In this document: positions 1-9,725 of the stretch, piece by piece
Numbering within the stretch: the first letter of the stretch is position 1
Layout of the letters: the number at the start of each line of letters is the position of its first letter
Assembly: GCA_030151225.1 (NCBI GenBank)
Contig: JASLEG010000205.1
Location: 1-64,000, forward strand
DNA length: 64,000 nucleotides
From: Burkholderia sp.
GTDB lineage: Bacteria; Pseudomonadota; Gammaproteobacteria; Burkholderiales; Burkholderiaceae
Reading direction: 5' to 3'
Translations under genes and position numbers: made by a program
The notes under the pieces: generated by a model
Database searches by the model: none
The model's input: the letters and a program-made list of their open reading frames with translations, nothing else
What the model was told of the DNA's origin: nothing

Positions 1-87
1 GTGAAGATCGTGCTGGACGGTCCGCCGCCCACCGATCCGCCGCTCGGCCTCGGCCTGTCGGTCACGCCCACCGTGCACCTGCCATGA
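1..87 (+). CDS. C-terminal end of an EmrA/HlyD-type membrane fusion protein (partial)
   Basis: The window opens inside an open frame of 28 residues that ends at 87 in TGA. Its sequence (KIVLDGPPPTDPPLGLGLSV...) resembles the last beta strand and tail of EmrA-type periplasmic adaptor proteins. The stop codon overlaps the start of the following MFS pump by 4 bases (ATGA), so the two are translationally coupled. The adaptor would connect the inner-membrane pump to the outer-membrane channel encoded next. Only the tail is visible, so the family call rests mostly on gene order. Confidence 0.6.
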   Translation: MKIVLDGPPPTDPPLGLGLSVTPTVHLP

Positions 88-1676
88 GCGCCGCCACCGC
101 TTCCGCCGGCGGCGAGGGCCGCAACTGGCGCCCGGCCGCGAACCCCTGGCTGATCGCGATCGCCGTCACGCTGGCCGCCTTCATGGAGGTGCTCGACACC
201 ACCATCGTGAACGTGGCGCTGCCGCACATCGCCGGCACCATGTCGGCCAGCTACGACGAGGCCACCTGGACGCTCACCTCCTACCTGGTCGCGAACGGCA
301 TCGTGCTGCCGATCTCGGGCTTCCTGGGCCGGCTGCTCGGCCGCAAGCGCTACTTCGTGCTGTGCATCGCCGCCTTCACGGTGTGCTCGTTCCTGTGCGG
401 CATCGCCACCAACCTCGGCCAGCTGATCGTGTTCCGCATCCTGCAGGGGCTGTTCGGCGGCGGGCTGCAGCCGAATCAGCAGTCGATCATCCTCGACACC
501 TTCCCGCCCGAGCAGCGCGGCCGCGCGTTCTCGATCTCGGCCATCGCGATCGTGGTGGCGCCGGTGCTCGGGCCCACGCTGGGCGGCTGGATCACCGACA
601 CCTTCTCGTGGCGCTGGGTGTTCCTGATCAACGTGCCGGTGGGCATCCTGACCGTGCTGGCCGTGATGCAGCTGGTGGAGGATCCGCCGGGGCGGCGCGA
701 GGGCCAGCGCGGCATCCGCATCGACTACATCGGCATCGGCCTGATCGCGATCGGGCTCGGCTGCCTGCAGGTGATGCTCGATCGCGGCGAGGACGAGGAC
801 TGGTTCGGCTCGAACTTCATCCGCGTGTTCGCCGTGCTGGCCGCGCTCGGCATCACCGGCGCGGTGATCTGGCTGCTCAGGACGAAGAAGCCGGTGGTGG
901 ACCTGTCCTGCCTGCGCGACCGCAATTTCGCGCTCGGCTGCGTGACGATCGCGATGTTCGCGGCGGTGCTGTACGGCAGCGCGGTGATCGTGCCGCAGCT
1001 CGCGCAGCAGCAGCTCGGCTACACGGCCACGCTGGCGGGGCTGGTGCTGTCGCCGGGCGCGATCCTGATCACGATGGAGATCCCGATCGTGAGCCGCCTG
1101 ATGCCGCACGTGCAGACGCGCTTCCTGGTGGGCATCGGCTTCGTGCTGCTGGCCGTATCGCTCGCGTATTCGCGCACGCTGGTGCCCGACATCGATTACC
1201 GGCACCTCGTGATGATCCGCTGCGCGCAGTCGATGGCGATCGGCTTCCTGTTCGTGCCGATCACCACGCTCGCCTATCTGACCGTGCCGCAGCGCCTGAA
1301 CGACGACGCCTCCGCGCTGTTCACGATGTTCCGCAACGTGGCCGGCTCGATCGGCATCTCGGCCTCCACGGCGATGATCCGCGAACGTGTGCAGGCGCGC
1401 ATGGCGCATCTGTCCGATCACATGTCGCCGCTCTCGCAGAACTTCCAGGACGCGCTGCAGCGCAACGCGCAGCAGATCAGCGCGATGACGGGCGCGCCGC
1501 ACGCGGCCGCGCTGCAGACCGCCAGCGGGCGCCTTTACGAAACCTTCGTGTCGCAGGCCACGATCCTCGCGTACATCGACGTGTTCGGGATCCTGGCGAT
1601 CTTCTGCGCGGCCTGCATACCGTTGACGCTGCTGTTCACATCGGCCAAGGCGGCCGGTGGCGGGGGAGGACATTGA
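84..1676 (+). CDS. EmrB/QacA-type MFS multidrug efflux pump (DHA2 family)
   Basis: This is a 530-residue inner-membrane protein, the usual length for the 14-helix DHA2 drug:H+ antiporters. The first helix carries the family motif MEVLDTTIVNVALPHIAG (about residues 33-50), followed by the loop GRLLGRKRYF (motif A) and GPTLGGWI at the end of helix 5 (motif C of antiporters). The C-terminal tail is glycine-rich. The start overlaps the adaptor gene by 4 bases and the next gene starts 2 bases after its stop, so adaptor, pump and outer membrane channel form one operon. Substrate cannot be read from sequence; such systems export hydrophobic drugs, phenolics or siderophore-like compounds. Confidence 0.93.
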   Translation: MSAATASAGGEGRNWRPAANPWLIAIAVTLAAFMEVLDTTIVNVALPHIAGTMSASYDEATWTLTSYLVANGIVLPISGFLGRLLGRKRYFVLCIAAFTVCSFLCGIATNLGQLIVFRILQGLFGGGLQPNQQSIILDTFPPEQRGRAFSISAIAIVVAPVLGPTLGGWITDTFSWRWVFLINVPVGILTVLAVMQLVEDPPGRREGQRGIRIDYIGIGLIAIGLGCLQVMLDRGEDEDWFGSNFIRVFAVLAALGITGAVIWLLRTKKPVVDLSCLRDRNFALGCVTIAMFAAVLYGSAVIVPQLAQQQLGYTATLAGLVLSPGAILITMEIPIVSRLMPHVQTRFLVGIGFVLLAVSLAYSRTLVPDIDYRHLVMIRCAQSMAIGFLFVPITTLAYLTVPQRLNDDASALFTMFRNVAGSIGISASTAMIRERVQARMAHLSDHMSPLSQNFQDALQRNAQQISAMTGAPHAAALQTASGRLYETFVSQATILAYIDVFGILAIFCAACIPLTLLFTSAKAAGGGGGH

Positions 1677-1678
1677 CG

Positions 1679-3295
1679 ATGACACGACACGACATGACGT
1701 ATCGCCTGCGCGCGCTGGCCGCCGCGCTGGCCGGCACGGTGGCGCTGGCCGCCTGCACGGTGGGCCCCGACTTCAAGGCGCCGCAGGCGAACGCGCCGGC
1801 GCAGTGGCACGACGTGCAGACGGCCGGCGCGGCCGCGGCTGCCTCCGGCGCCGCCGCGCCCGGCGTGAGCTCCACGCCGGTGATGGACGCGGATCCCGAT
1901 CCGCGCTGGTGGCGCGCGTTCCACGATCCGCAGCTCGATGCGCTGGTCGAGCGCGCCGCGCGCGACAACCTCGACGTGCAGACGGCCGTGCAGCGCATCG
2001 CCGAAGCGCGCGCGCAACTGGGCCAGGCCACCGCGCAGGGGCTGCCGAACGTGCGCGCCACCGCCAGCTACCAGCGCGAGCAGCTCGGCGTGAAGGGCAT
2101 CCTCGAGGACGAAGGCATCAACGACCGCATCGACAGCCTGGCCTCGCCGAATTCGCCGATCGCGGGCGCGGTGCCGGGCGGCGGCGCGGCGGTCCGCCAG
2201 GGCGCGCAGAGCGCGATCGATTCGCTGTCCTCGCCCACCAACCTGTGGCAGGCCGGCTTCGACGCCTCGTGGGAGCTGGACCTGTTCGGCCGGGTGCGGC
2301 GCTCGGTGGAGGCCGCGAAGGCCGATGCCGGCGCGGCCGTGGCCGGGCGCGACGACGCGCTGCTGTCGCTCGAGGCCGAGGTCGCGCAGACCTACCTGCA
2401 ATACCGCGGTGCGCAGGCGCTGCGCGCGCTGACGGTGTCGCTGGCCGACTCGCAGCAGCAGGAGCTCGACCTGACGCGCGATCGCGCCGCGCACGGCCTG
2501 ACGAGCCAGCTCGACGTGCGCACGGCCGACGCGCGGCTCGCGCAGATCCGCGCGCAGTTGCCGCAATACGACCAGCAGCTCGCCACGCTGCGCAACGGCC
2601 TCGCCTACCTGGTGGGCGGCGCGCCGGGCGCGCTCGACGCCGAACTCGACGCGCCGGGCGCGCTGCCGGCGCTGCCGCCCGAGGTGCCGGTGGGGCTGCC
2701 CGCCACGCTGGCGCGGCGTCGCCCCGACGTGCGCCGTGCCGAGCTGCAACTGCACGCGGCCACGGCGCAGGTGGGGGTGGCCGTCGCGCAGTTCTATCCG
2801 GACATCTCGCTGACCGGCCAGATCGGCCTGCGCTCGACGCATGCGCGCGAGCTCGCGCAGTGGTCGCATCTGTTCTATTCGGCCGGGCCCGCGATCTCGC
2901 TGCCGATCTTCCAGGGCGGCGCGCTGGTGTCGAACCTGCATCTGTCGCAGGCGCAGCAGAAGGAAGCCGCGCTCGCCTACCGGCGCGCCGTGCTGGTGGC
3001 GCTGCGCGACGTGGACAATGCGCTGGCCGTGTATCGCACCGACCAGACCCGGCGCGCCGCGCTCGACGATGCCGCGAAGGCCGAGCACGGCGCATTCGAT
3101 CTCGCCAGCGACAGCTATCGCAAGGGCATCGTCACCTATCTCGACGTGCTCGACGCCGAGCGCGAATGGTCGCAGGCGCGCCAGCAGGCCGTGCAGGGCG
3201 CGCTGCAGACCACCACCGATCTGGTCTCGCTGTACAAGGCGCTCGGCGGCGGCTGGGGCGCCGGCGGGGCGGCATCGGTGGCGCAGGCGCGCTGA
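1679..3295 (+). CDS. NodT/OprM-type outer membrane efflux lipoprotein
   Basis: The protein has 538 residues. It starts with a lipoprotein signal peptide: basic MTRHDMTYRLR, an Ala/Leu-rich core, then the lipobox LAAC before TVGPDFKAP, the hallmark N-terminus of NodT-family outer membrane channels. Two outer-membrane-efflux (TolC-fold) repeats follow, visible as the motif WELDLFGRVRR near the middle and a matching WSQARQQAVQ region near the end. An alternative start is the ATG at 1694. A 60-residue Ala/Gly-rich insert follows the lipobox. It is the third gene of the pump operon, beginning 2 bases after the MFS stop, and would form the trimeric exit duct. Confidence 0.92.
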   Translation: MTRHDMTYRLRALAAALAGTVALAACTVGPDFKAPQANAPAQWHDVQTAGAAAAASGAAAPGVSSTPVMDADPDPRWWRAFHDPQLDALVERAARDNLDVQTAVQRIAEARAQLGQATAQGLPNVRATASYQREQLGVKGILEDEGINDRIDSLASPNSPIAGAVPGGGAAVRQGAQSAIDSLSSPTNLWQAGFDASWELDLFGRVRRSVEAAKADAGAAVAGRDDALLSLEAEVAQTYLQYRGAQALRALTVSLADSQQQELDLTRDRAAHGLTSQLDVRTADARLAQIRAQLPQYDQQLATLRNGLAYLVGGAPGALDAELDAPGALPALPPEVPVGLPATLARRRPDVRRAELQLHAATAQVGVAVAQFYPDISLTGQIGLRSTHARELAQWSHLFYSAGPAISLPIFQGGALVSNLHLSQAQQKEAALAYRRAVLVALRDVDNALAVYRTDQTRRAALDDAAKAEHGAFDLASDSYRKGIVTYLDVLDAEREWSQARQQAVQGALQTTTDLVSLYKALGGGWGAGGAASVAQAR

Positions 3296-3319
3296 GCCCG
3301 TGTCGGGCCGGTAGCCCGC

Positions 3320-4240
3320 TCAGATCGGATGCCGGCCGTGCTCGTGAAGCTCGGGCTCGAAGAAGATCCAGCGCGCGCGGGGAAACGCCTTCTGCAGGTC
3401 CAGCTCGATGTCGTTGATGGTTCGCACCAGCGCATCCGCGTCGGGATGGGGCTTCAGCACGGCCTGGATCGCCACCACGTGCTGGTCGGACCAGCGCAGC
3501 ACCACGAGCGAGATCACGCGCACCACGTCGGGCCGGGCGTCGAGCCACGCGTGCATGTCGCGACGCACCGTTTCGTGGGCCGATTCGCCGACGATCAGCG
3601 ACTTGATCTTGCCCATCGCGAACGCGGCGCTCGCCATCAGGATCAGCCCCACGCCGATGCCGCCGAGCGCATCCCAGGCCGGCTCGCCGGTGGCGAGCGC
3701 GAGCCCGACCGCGATCAGCGACACCAGGATGCCGCCCAGCGCGGCCGTGTCCTCGATCACGGCGAGCAGCAGCGCGGGCTGGCCGGTCTCGCGCATCCAG
3801 CGCAGCAGCGCCATCGGCCGGCCGCGCCGCTCGATGCTGTCGATCGAGGCCTTCAGCGCCAGCGACTCGATGACGCCCGACACCACCAGCACCGCGATCA
3901 CCACACTGCCGTGTTCGACACCGGATGCGTGCGCGAGCCGATACGCACCCACCGCGGCGGAGGCGAGGCCGCCGACGATGAAGATCTGCGTGGCCACCAG
4001 CATCGCGTAGAAATAGGTGACGCGGCCGAAGCCGAGCGGATGATCGGCGTCGGGGCGCGCCGTGGCGGCGCGCGTGCCGACGATCAGCAGCAGCTGGTTC
4101 AGGCAGTCCGCGCTCGAATGGATCGCTTCGGCGAACGCGGAGCCGGAGTTCGTCCAGGCGGCCGCCGCGTACTTGCAGGCGGCCACCGCGAGGTTCGAGG
4201 CGAGGGCGTAATAGACGGCGCGCGGAATCGGCTGGCGCAC
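3320..4240 (-). CDS. Cation diffusion facilitator family transporter (ZnT9-like subgroup)
   Basis: I read a GTG start at 4240 (protein starts VRQPIPRAVYYALASN), 4 bases after the mgtC stop, with AAGGA 8 bases upstream; the open frame runs further upstream but inside mgtC. The 306-residue product has six predicted membrane segments. Helix 2 carries HSSADCLNQLLL and helix 5 carries IEDTAALGG instead of the usual second HxxxD; this pairing is characteristic of the ZnT9/SLC30A9-like CDF subgroup. A soluble C-terminal domain follows (residues about 205-306). It is predicted to export divalent metal using proton exchange. It is the last gene of a leftward operon with mgtC and the PRC-barrel gene. 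Confidence 0.88.
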   Translation of the reverse strand: MRQPIPRAVYYALASNLAVAACKYAAAAWTNSGSAFAEAIHSSADCLNQLLLIVGTRAATARPDADHPLGFGRVTYFYAMLVATQIFIVGGLASAAVGAYRLAHASGVEHGSVVIAVLVVSGVIESLALKASIDSIERRGRPMALLRWMRETGQPALLLAVIEDTAALGGILVSLIAVGLALATGEPAWDALGGIGVGLILMASAAFAMGKIKSLIVGESAHETVRRDMHAWLDARPDVVRVISLVVLRWSDQHVVAIQAVLKPHPDADALVRTINDIELDLQKAFPRARWIFFEPELHEHGRHPI

Positions 4241-4244
4241 GCCG

Positions 4245-4961
4245 TCATTCCTTGATCGACCAGTTTGCCGCGCCGACGCTGTCGCATACGAACGCGTCGA
4301 TGGCGCGCTCCACCGGATCGCCGGCACCGGGCGCGGTCCAGGCCAGATCGAAGCGGCGACGCACCAGACCCGACACGGGGTCCCGCTGCGTGCCGGTCTG
4401 CAGCACGCGGCAGCGCAAGGCGCGCAGGCGCTCGAGCACGTCTTGCGTGCGCGGCGCATCGCCCATGCCGGGTGGCTCGTCGATCGACATCCACGCGCGG
4501 CGCGTGTGTGGCAAGCGCCGCTCGAGCGCCTTCGCACCGGTGAGGATCGCGAAGCCGATGACGGTGGCGAGCGCCGCCAGGGCGAGCTGGCCGGCTCCCG
4601 CACACAGGCCGATCACCGTCACGAACCACAGCGTCGCCGCCGTGGTGAGGCCCGTCACGAGTCCGTCGCGGCGCAGGATCGCGCCGGCACCGATGAAACC
4701 GACGCCGGACAGGATGCCGAGCGGCAGACGCATCAGGTCGAGCACGACGAACGACTGCGCGGTCTTGCCCGCCTGTGCCAGTAGCGCATTGACCTGCAGC
4801 ATCGCGAGGCACGCCGCCAGCGACACCAGCATCGTGGTGCGCAGGCCGGCGGCCTTGCCGGATTCGCCGCGATTCAGGCCGATGATCGCGCCTGCCACCA
4901 GGCAGGCCGCGATACGAATGGCGACATCGGTGGCGTCGAGGGCGAGCGGCATCGGTTGCAT
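4245..4961 (-). CDS. MgtC/SapB family membrane protein
   Basis: The 238-residue protein has the MgtC N-terminal membrane domain: GAIIGLNRGESGKAAGLRT (about residues 24-42) contains the conserved Arg/Gly/Lys pattern, and GFIGAGAIL follows in a later helix. The C-terminal 90 residues form a soluble ACT-like domain ending SIKE. MgtC proteins of pathogens restrain F1Fo ATPase and help growth at low Mg2+ and inside host cells; MgtC homologues without virulence roles are also common, so the exact role here is open. It lies 43 bases downstream of the PRC-barrel gene and 4 bases upstream of the CDF gene on the same strand. Confidence 0.9.
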   Translation of the reverse strand: MQPMPLALDATDVAIRIAACLVAGAIIGLNRGESGKAAGLRTTMLVSLAACLAMLQVNALLAQAGKTAQSFVVLDLMRLPLGILSGVGFIGAGAILRRDGLVTGLTTAATLWFVTVIGLCAGAGQLALAALATVIGFAILTGAKALERRLPHTRRAWMSIDEPPGMGDAPRTQDVLERLRALRCRVLQTGTQRDPVSGLVRRRFDLAWTAPGAGDPVERAIDAFVCDSVGAANWSIKE

Positions 4962-5004
4962 GAAGGCGGTTCTCGTGTGGCAGGAAGGGCGAGCGGGTCG
5001 GATC

Positions 5005-5502
5005 TCAGTCGAGCGGGCCGCGTGGGCTGGCTACCGGCGAGCGCAGGCCGAGTTCCTCGGCGAAGCTGTGCTCCCGTGGCGCGGCCGTCGTGTCCTGGTA
5101 GTGACGTGTCACCTGCGCCGCCCACGCCGCGTCGGCCGGGCCGGGCCAGCCGTCCAGGTCGATCGTCGGTGCGCCGCGAACGGTGATGGCCGGGGCCGCG
5201 ATCGACAATCCGGTGCCGTCGGCGTCGAGCGTGACGCGTTCCCACGGCACGGCGGCGAGGTGCCTGCCGGGCGTGATCTCGCCACCGGGCACGACGGGCA
5301 CGAGCGTCACGAGTGCAAAGGCGATGCGGCCGGTGCGCAGGTCGAGGATCGTGTCGGCGACCTGACCGATGGCCTCGCCCTCGGCACTGCGCGCGATCGC
5401 GCCGTGCAGGAGGTGGGCGAGGGCGGTGCCGCGCGAGGCGGCGGGGCGCGCACCGGTGTGCGGCTCACCTTGAAATCCGGGTTCGGGGCCGACTGGGGTC
5501 AT
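5005..5502 (-). CDS. PRC-barrel domain protein
   Basis: The 165-residue soluble protein contains one PRC-barrel domain, seen at residues about 40-100 as AIGQVADTILDLRTGRIAFALV followed by a short barrel that ends near the VPWERVTLD segment. PRC-barrel proteins are small beta-barrel adaptors found in photosynthetic reaction centres, RimM and many stress-related operons. The C-terminal 50 residues (WAAQVTRHYQDTTAAP...) are typical of the stress-associated members that bind partner proteins. Its ATG at 5502 overlaps the end of the broken CBS-domain gene, so both were probably transcribed together from the sigma-54-like promoter near 5801-5818. Confidence 0.85.
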   Translation of the reverse strand: MTPVGPEPGFQGEPHTGARPAASRGTALAHLLHGAIARSAEGEAIGQVADTILDLRTGRIAFALVTLVPVVPGGEITPGRHLAAVPWERVTLDADGTGLSIAAPAITVRGAPTIDLDGWPGPADAAWAAQVTRHYQDTTAAPREHSFAEELGLRSPVASPRGPLD

Positions 5503-5754
5503 GGCGATTTCCTTTGCGAGTTCGTGAGTGGAAGGGGGTATCGGCGCGGTTGCGACACGTGATCGAGCGTTTCCCCGATCGCGTCGCGCTCGGACACGTC
5601 ACAGCGCGTCGCCACGTCGCCGATCGACACCATGGCGCAGGTCGCGCGACACCACCGGCATGCGTCGCATCTGCGCGGACGCCATTTTTCGCACTATGAC
5701 GTCGACCGCGTCGTGCACCACGTCGCGAGACATGATCGGGTTGATGCGTTGCAT
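5499..5754 (-). pseudogene. Broken CBS-domain protein gene (internal deletion plus frameshift)
   Basis: The ATG at 5754 has a near-ideal Shine-Dalgarno (GGAGG, 6 bases upstream). Translation gives MQRINPIMSRDVV, the exact N-terminus of small two-CBS stress proteins, but then jumps directly to VIVRKMASAQMRRMPVVSRD, which belongs to the second CBS domain. The frame stops at 5599. The expected continuation (VSIGDVATRCD...LDHVSQP) is present in another frame and runs to 5499, overlapping the PRC-barrel start. So roughly the first CBS domain has been deleted and the second is frameshifted. Intact homologues are about 140-150 residues and sense adenine nucleotides. Confidence 0.75.
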
Positions 5755-5800
5755 GGCATGCCTCCGTCATCGTCCGAATCGGACCGTGCCGGCTTGCGGT

Positions 5801-5818
5801 ACGCAAGGTGCATGCCGT
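5801..5818 (-). promoter_or_regulatory. Sigma-54 (-24/-12) promoter-like element for the CBS/PRC/mgtC/CDF operon
   Basis: On the minus strand the sequence reads CGGCATG-CACC-TTGCG. This keeps GG and GC exactly 10 bases apart as in TGGCACG-N4-TTGCW, with substitutions at the outer T, one C and the last W. Transcription would begin near 5790, about 35 bases before the CBS-gene ATG at 5754. An orphan sigma-54 activator starts at 6363 on the other strand. Confidence 0.5.
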
Positions 5819-6362
5819 CGTTGCCCGCGCTCGCCCGCCCGGGCTCCGGCGAGGCGCACCGATGCCTGGGCCGGCCGATTTACAACGCGTGGTAATGAAT
5901 GCCGATGGAATGCCGGTTCGGACGACGGGATCTGGCGCGAATCTGCCCGGCTGCCGAAAATGTATCCGGATACCGGTTGGTACACCGAAATTCGACGGGA
6001 GCGGCAGGATATCGGGGTTGTGCCCCGAAATTGCAACACAGTCGTCAGATCGTACGCCACGGGCGGGATCCATTGTTTCGATTCCGGTCACGATGCGCAA
6101 AGATGCATGCGCAGGATTGATTCTCGCAATGCTTTCTGTCGCATCGAATAGAAATATCTGATAGCGTCGCGTCGTGTGATCTGCTTTCCTTGAATCATAC
6201 GTCTGCCTTTCCACCCGTCGTGCCTCGTGCGCGACACCGAATGGTCCACACTGTCTGTTTCTCCCGGTTCGCCGTCAGCGTATATGCCCGACGTGTCTGC
6301 ATGCCCGACGTGTCGTTGCTCGGGCCGGCCGGAGCATGCCGTGATACGGACAAGGAGCGCCC
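5819..6362. other. Non-coding stretch upstream of the sigma-54 activator
   Basis: About 540 bases with no open frame I can support on either strand. Base composition is more AT-rich than the flanking genes around 6040-6180. I could not find a convincing sigma-70 or sigma-54 promoter for the activator gene, although its start at 6363 has AAGGAGC immediately upstream. Confidence 0.5.
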
Positions 6363-7634
<1,272 letters not shown>

Positions 7635-7679
7635 ACGCGCGCACCGCGGCCAGGGCTGCCTGCCGGGTGACGCGAACGG

Positions 7680-8183
7680 CTACTGACGCGGCAGCGATCC
7701 GATCGCATTCGGCACGGTCGGCGCATCCCTGCGGCGGCTGACCGGAGGCACCGCTTCGCCGGCGTCGTGGCGCTTGATCACGCCGCGGTGGACCTCGTGC
7801 GGCTCGCACGGCATGGCCTCGACACTGTCGCCGAACCGGGCGCGCACGAACGCGCGCAGCAACGCCGTGCGCAGGCCGGCGCCTGTTCCATGCGAGTCGC
7901 TCGGCTCGGCGGTTTCGCCGTCGACGAACCGTGCCACGCAGCGTGTGCGTCCATCTTCGAGCCGCGTGGTGCGAATCGTGTCGAGCCGCTCGAGCACGCA
8001 CGCCGCGTCGGCCCAGCCGGCGGACGGGGCGAAGTACGCATCCATGAACGTCGCGTCGCCGGTCGAGAAGGTCGCGACGAGCTTCGGCTCGATCTGGACG
8101 AAACTGGCGGGCAGGTCGTCGCGGGCCAGCGCACGGGCCGTCCAGTAATCGAGTTCGCGAGCGTCCAGTTCATCGGTCTGCAT
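7680..8183 (-). CDS. DUF2591-like (NinX-type) protein
   Basis: The ATG at 8183 has GGAGG 5 bases upstream; a longer reading from a TTG lacks one. The 167-residue soluble protein begins MQTDELDARELDYWTARA, and contains YFAPSAGWADAACVLER and a LRTALLRAFVRARFGDSVEAMP segment, the order expected in DUF2591 proteins first seen in phages (NinX) and common as chromosomal copies in Burkholderia. No catalytic motif is evident and the function is unknown. The C-terminal 45 residues are disordered and proline/arginine-rich. It lies 54 bases downstream of the DUF892 gene on the same strand and is probably cotranscribed with it. Confidence 0.7.
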   Translation of the reverse strand: MQTDELDARELDYWTARALARDDLPASFVQIEPKLVATFSTGDATFMDAYFAPSAGWADAACVLERLDTIRTTRLEDGRTRCVARFVDGETAEPSDSHGTGAGLRTALLRAFVRARFGDSVEAMPCEPHEVHRGVIKRHDAGEAVPPVSRRRDAPTVPNAIGSLPRQ

Positions 8184-8237
8184 GAGGGCCTCCGGGGGCG
8201 TGCGCAACCATGGGCAGGAAGAATACGGCCCGGCCGT

Positions 8238-8756
8238 TCAGTGCTGGCCGGCCGCTTCGGCGTGGTCCTGTGCCAGATAGGCGTTGACGATGCCGGCCAT
8301 GTGCTGCTCCAGCCAGTTCGCCATGGCGATCTCCTCGGGCAGGATCCGCTCGCACACGGTCAGCGTGGACTGATCGCCGGCGACCCGCGCGGCCGCGACC
8401 AGCGTGCGATACGCGGCAATCTGGAAGTTCGCGAACGCATGGCACGAGGTGGCGTTCTTGATCACCTCGTCGGACGAGAACATCGACGTGAATGCCTGCC
8501 ATGCGGCGAGGCTGCGCGCGCCGAAGTCTCGCAACGCCGACACGTCGCTGCCGCGTCGCCCCACGCATTCGCGGATCATGCGTTCGTGTTCGTGCGTTTC
8601 GCGCAGATGCTGCTCGATGCGCGCCCTGAATTCCGGATAGTGCTCGAGCCGGCGCGCCATCGCTGCCAGCATCGTGCCGGCCTGCTCTTCCATCGCGTGC
8701 GCGTCGCGCAGCCATTCGTCCAGATGCTCGTCCACCAGGCGTTTCGTGTGGGCCAT
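8238..8756 (-). CDS. DUF892 ferritin-like protein (YciE/YciF family)
   Basis: The ATG at 8756 follows GGGAG, so I prefer it over an upstream in-frame start. The 172-residue protein is a four-helix-bundle of the DUF892 family: it begins MAHTKRLVDEHLDEWLRDAHAM, with regularly spaced Glu/His residues (EEQAGTML, HLRETHEHERMI, CHAFANFQIAAYRTL, ILPEEIAMANWLEQHM) that form the di-metal pocket. E. coli YciE/YciF are stress-induced, RpoS-linked relatives. A sigma-54-like element sits at 8957-8974 on this strand, about 190 bases upstream of the start, suggesting control by the neighbouring sigma-54 activator. Confidence 0.85.
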   Translation of the reverse strand: MAHTKRLVDEHLDEWLRDAHAMEEQAGTMLAAMARRLEHYPEFRARIEQHLRETHEHERMIRECVGRRGSDVSALRDFGARSLAAWQAFTSMFSSDEVIKNATSCHAFANFQIAAYRTLVAAARVAGDQSTLTVCERILPEEIAMANWLEQHMAGIVNAYLAQDHAEAAGQH

Positions 8757-8956
8757 GTCGGGCTCCCGTCGGTTGAAGGTCGGTGCAGCGAAGGCGCGCG
8801 CGGCGCTCGTGCCGGGGTTGCCGGAACCGCGAGGCGGCGTGTGGCGGCGTACGCGGCGCAGTGGAAAGGGCCGGTCTTGCGGGTACTGCGCCCGCAGGCG
8901 GCGTTCAGGCATGGCGAATCCTCTCTTTCGGCGCGGTGCGCGCCATGCACCGCAAT

Positions 8957-8974
8957 ACGCAAACGCCGGGCCAG
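8957..8974 (-). promoter_or_regulatory. Sigma-54 (-24/-12) promoter-like element for the DUF892-DUF2591 pair
   Basis: The minus strand reads TGGCCCG-GCGT-TTGCG, differing from TGGCACG-N4-TTGCW only at one A and the terminal W, with GG and GC 10 bases apart. Predicted start near 8947 leaves a leader of about 190 bases before the DUF892 ATG. Confidence 0.5.
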
Positions 8975-9110
8975 CTCGCGAGCTCGGGCGACGGGGCCGG
9001 CGGCGCGATGTTTCCGCACCGGGCTCGCATCGATGGCTGGCGCTTTTTGCAATCGATTGTCAAAGTCTCCCGCGAGCCGGCGGCGGCGCGTACGTGAGAG
9101 CGGTGCGCCG

Positions 9111-9127
9111 ACGGTACGTGCCTTGCT
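9111..9127 (+). promoter_or_regulatory. Sigma-54 (-24/-12) promoter-like element for the small secreted protein
   Basis: The plus strand reads CGGTACG-TGCC-TTGCT, with the GG and GC dinucleotides 10 bases apart and the TTGC block intact; two changes from TGGCACG. It lies 38 bases upstream of the ATG at 9165, giving a short leader. Confidence 0.5.
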
Positions 9128-9164
9128 CGATCGGGCGTGATGCCAACTGATTGGGGAGCACGCC

Positions 9165-9461
9165 ATGCACACGTTCACCATGCGTCGCCTGATGCGGGCC
9201 GCCGCGCGGGCCGGTTCACTCGTCCTGATCGGCGGCTGGTCGCTCGCGGTGCCGGCGCAGAGCATCGGCGTGACGCCGGTGGCGCCCGGCAGCGCGCAAT
9301 TGCCGACCGGCGCGTCCGCCGCGCGTGGCGCCCAGGCCGGCGCGACGCCGGCGTCGGGCGCGCGGGCACCATCCGGCGATCGCGCACCGGGCCGCTCGGG
9401 CGGCAAACGCCGCGGCTCGCACGGCGCCTCGCCGCAAGGCGCGTCGGGCGCCGGAAACTGA
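9165..9461 (+). CDS. Small secreted Ala/Gly/Ser-rich basic protein
   Basis: GGGGAG precedes the ATG. The 98-residue product has a signal peptide (MHTFTMRRLMRAAARAG, then LVLIGGWSLAVPAQS with a likely cleavage after PAQ or AVPA), leaving about 65 mature residues. The mature part is low complexity, rich in Ala, Gly, Ser, Pro, Arg and lacks Cys or any recognised domain. It is expected to be periplasmic or extracellular. No family is recognised. Position directly behind a sigma-54-like element ties it to the local stress gene cluster. Confidence 0.6.
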   Translation: MHTFTMRRLMRAAARAGSLVLIGGWSLAVPAQSIGVTPVAPGSAQLPTGASAARGAQAGATPASGARAPSGDRAPGRSGGKRRGSHGASPQGASGAGN

Positions 9462-9511
9462 TCGCACGCGTTCGCGCTGCGTGGCGCTGCTCACGACAAG
9501 GAGGCCCGATC

Positions 9512-9704
9512 ATGATCGACAGATTCGAGCGCAACGGGCACTAGTCAACGTGTGTGTGGGCACCTTCGATTCGGTGCGCGGCCGCTTTCAGGCCTGGCAA
9601 CGCGAGCCCTTGCTCGTGCGCCCTCGGATCGCCATGCGCTGGCCGCCCCGGTCGTGGATGGCGAACGCGTGCTCTGGCTCGTGACGCCGGCTCACGTGGA
9701 ATGA
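9512..9704 (+). pseudogene. Frameshifted remnant of a small stress-cluster protein gene
   Basis: A perfect AAGGAGG lies 10 bases before the ATG at 9512, but the frame stops after ten codons (MIDRFERNGH). Apparent continuation is split over two other frames: VCVGTFDSVRGRFQAW at about 9550-9600, then LAAPVVDGERVLWLVTPAHVE ending at 9704. The three pieces in order look like one small protein of about 60 residues broken by two frameshifts. I do not recognise the family with certainty. A functional ten-residue peptide is a less likely alternative. Confidence 0.5.
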
Positions 9705-9725
9705 TGCGCGCGCAACTGCCGAAAC

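Noticed and set aside
362..3295. A 977-codon frame running through the MFS and lipoprotein genes
   Set aside because: The first 440 codons are an out-of-frame reading of the MFS gene; only the part from 1679 is the lipoprotein.
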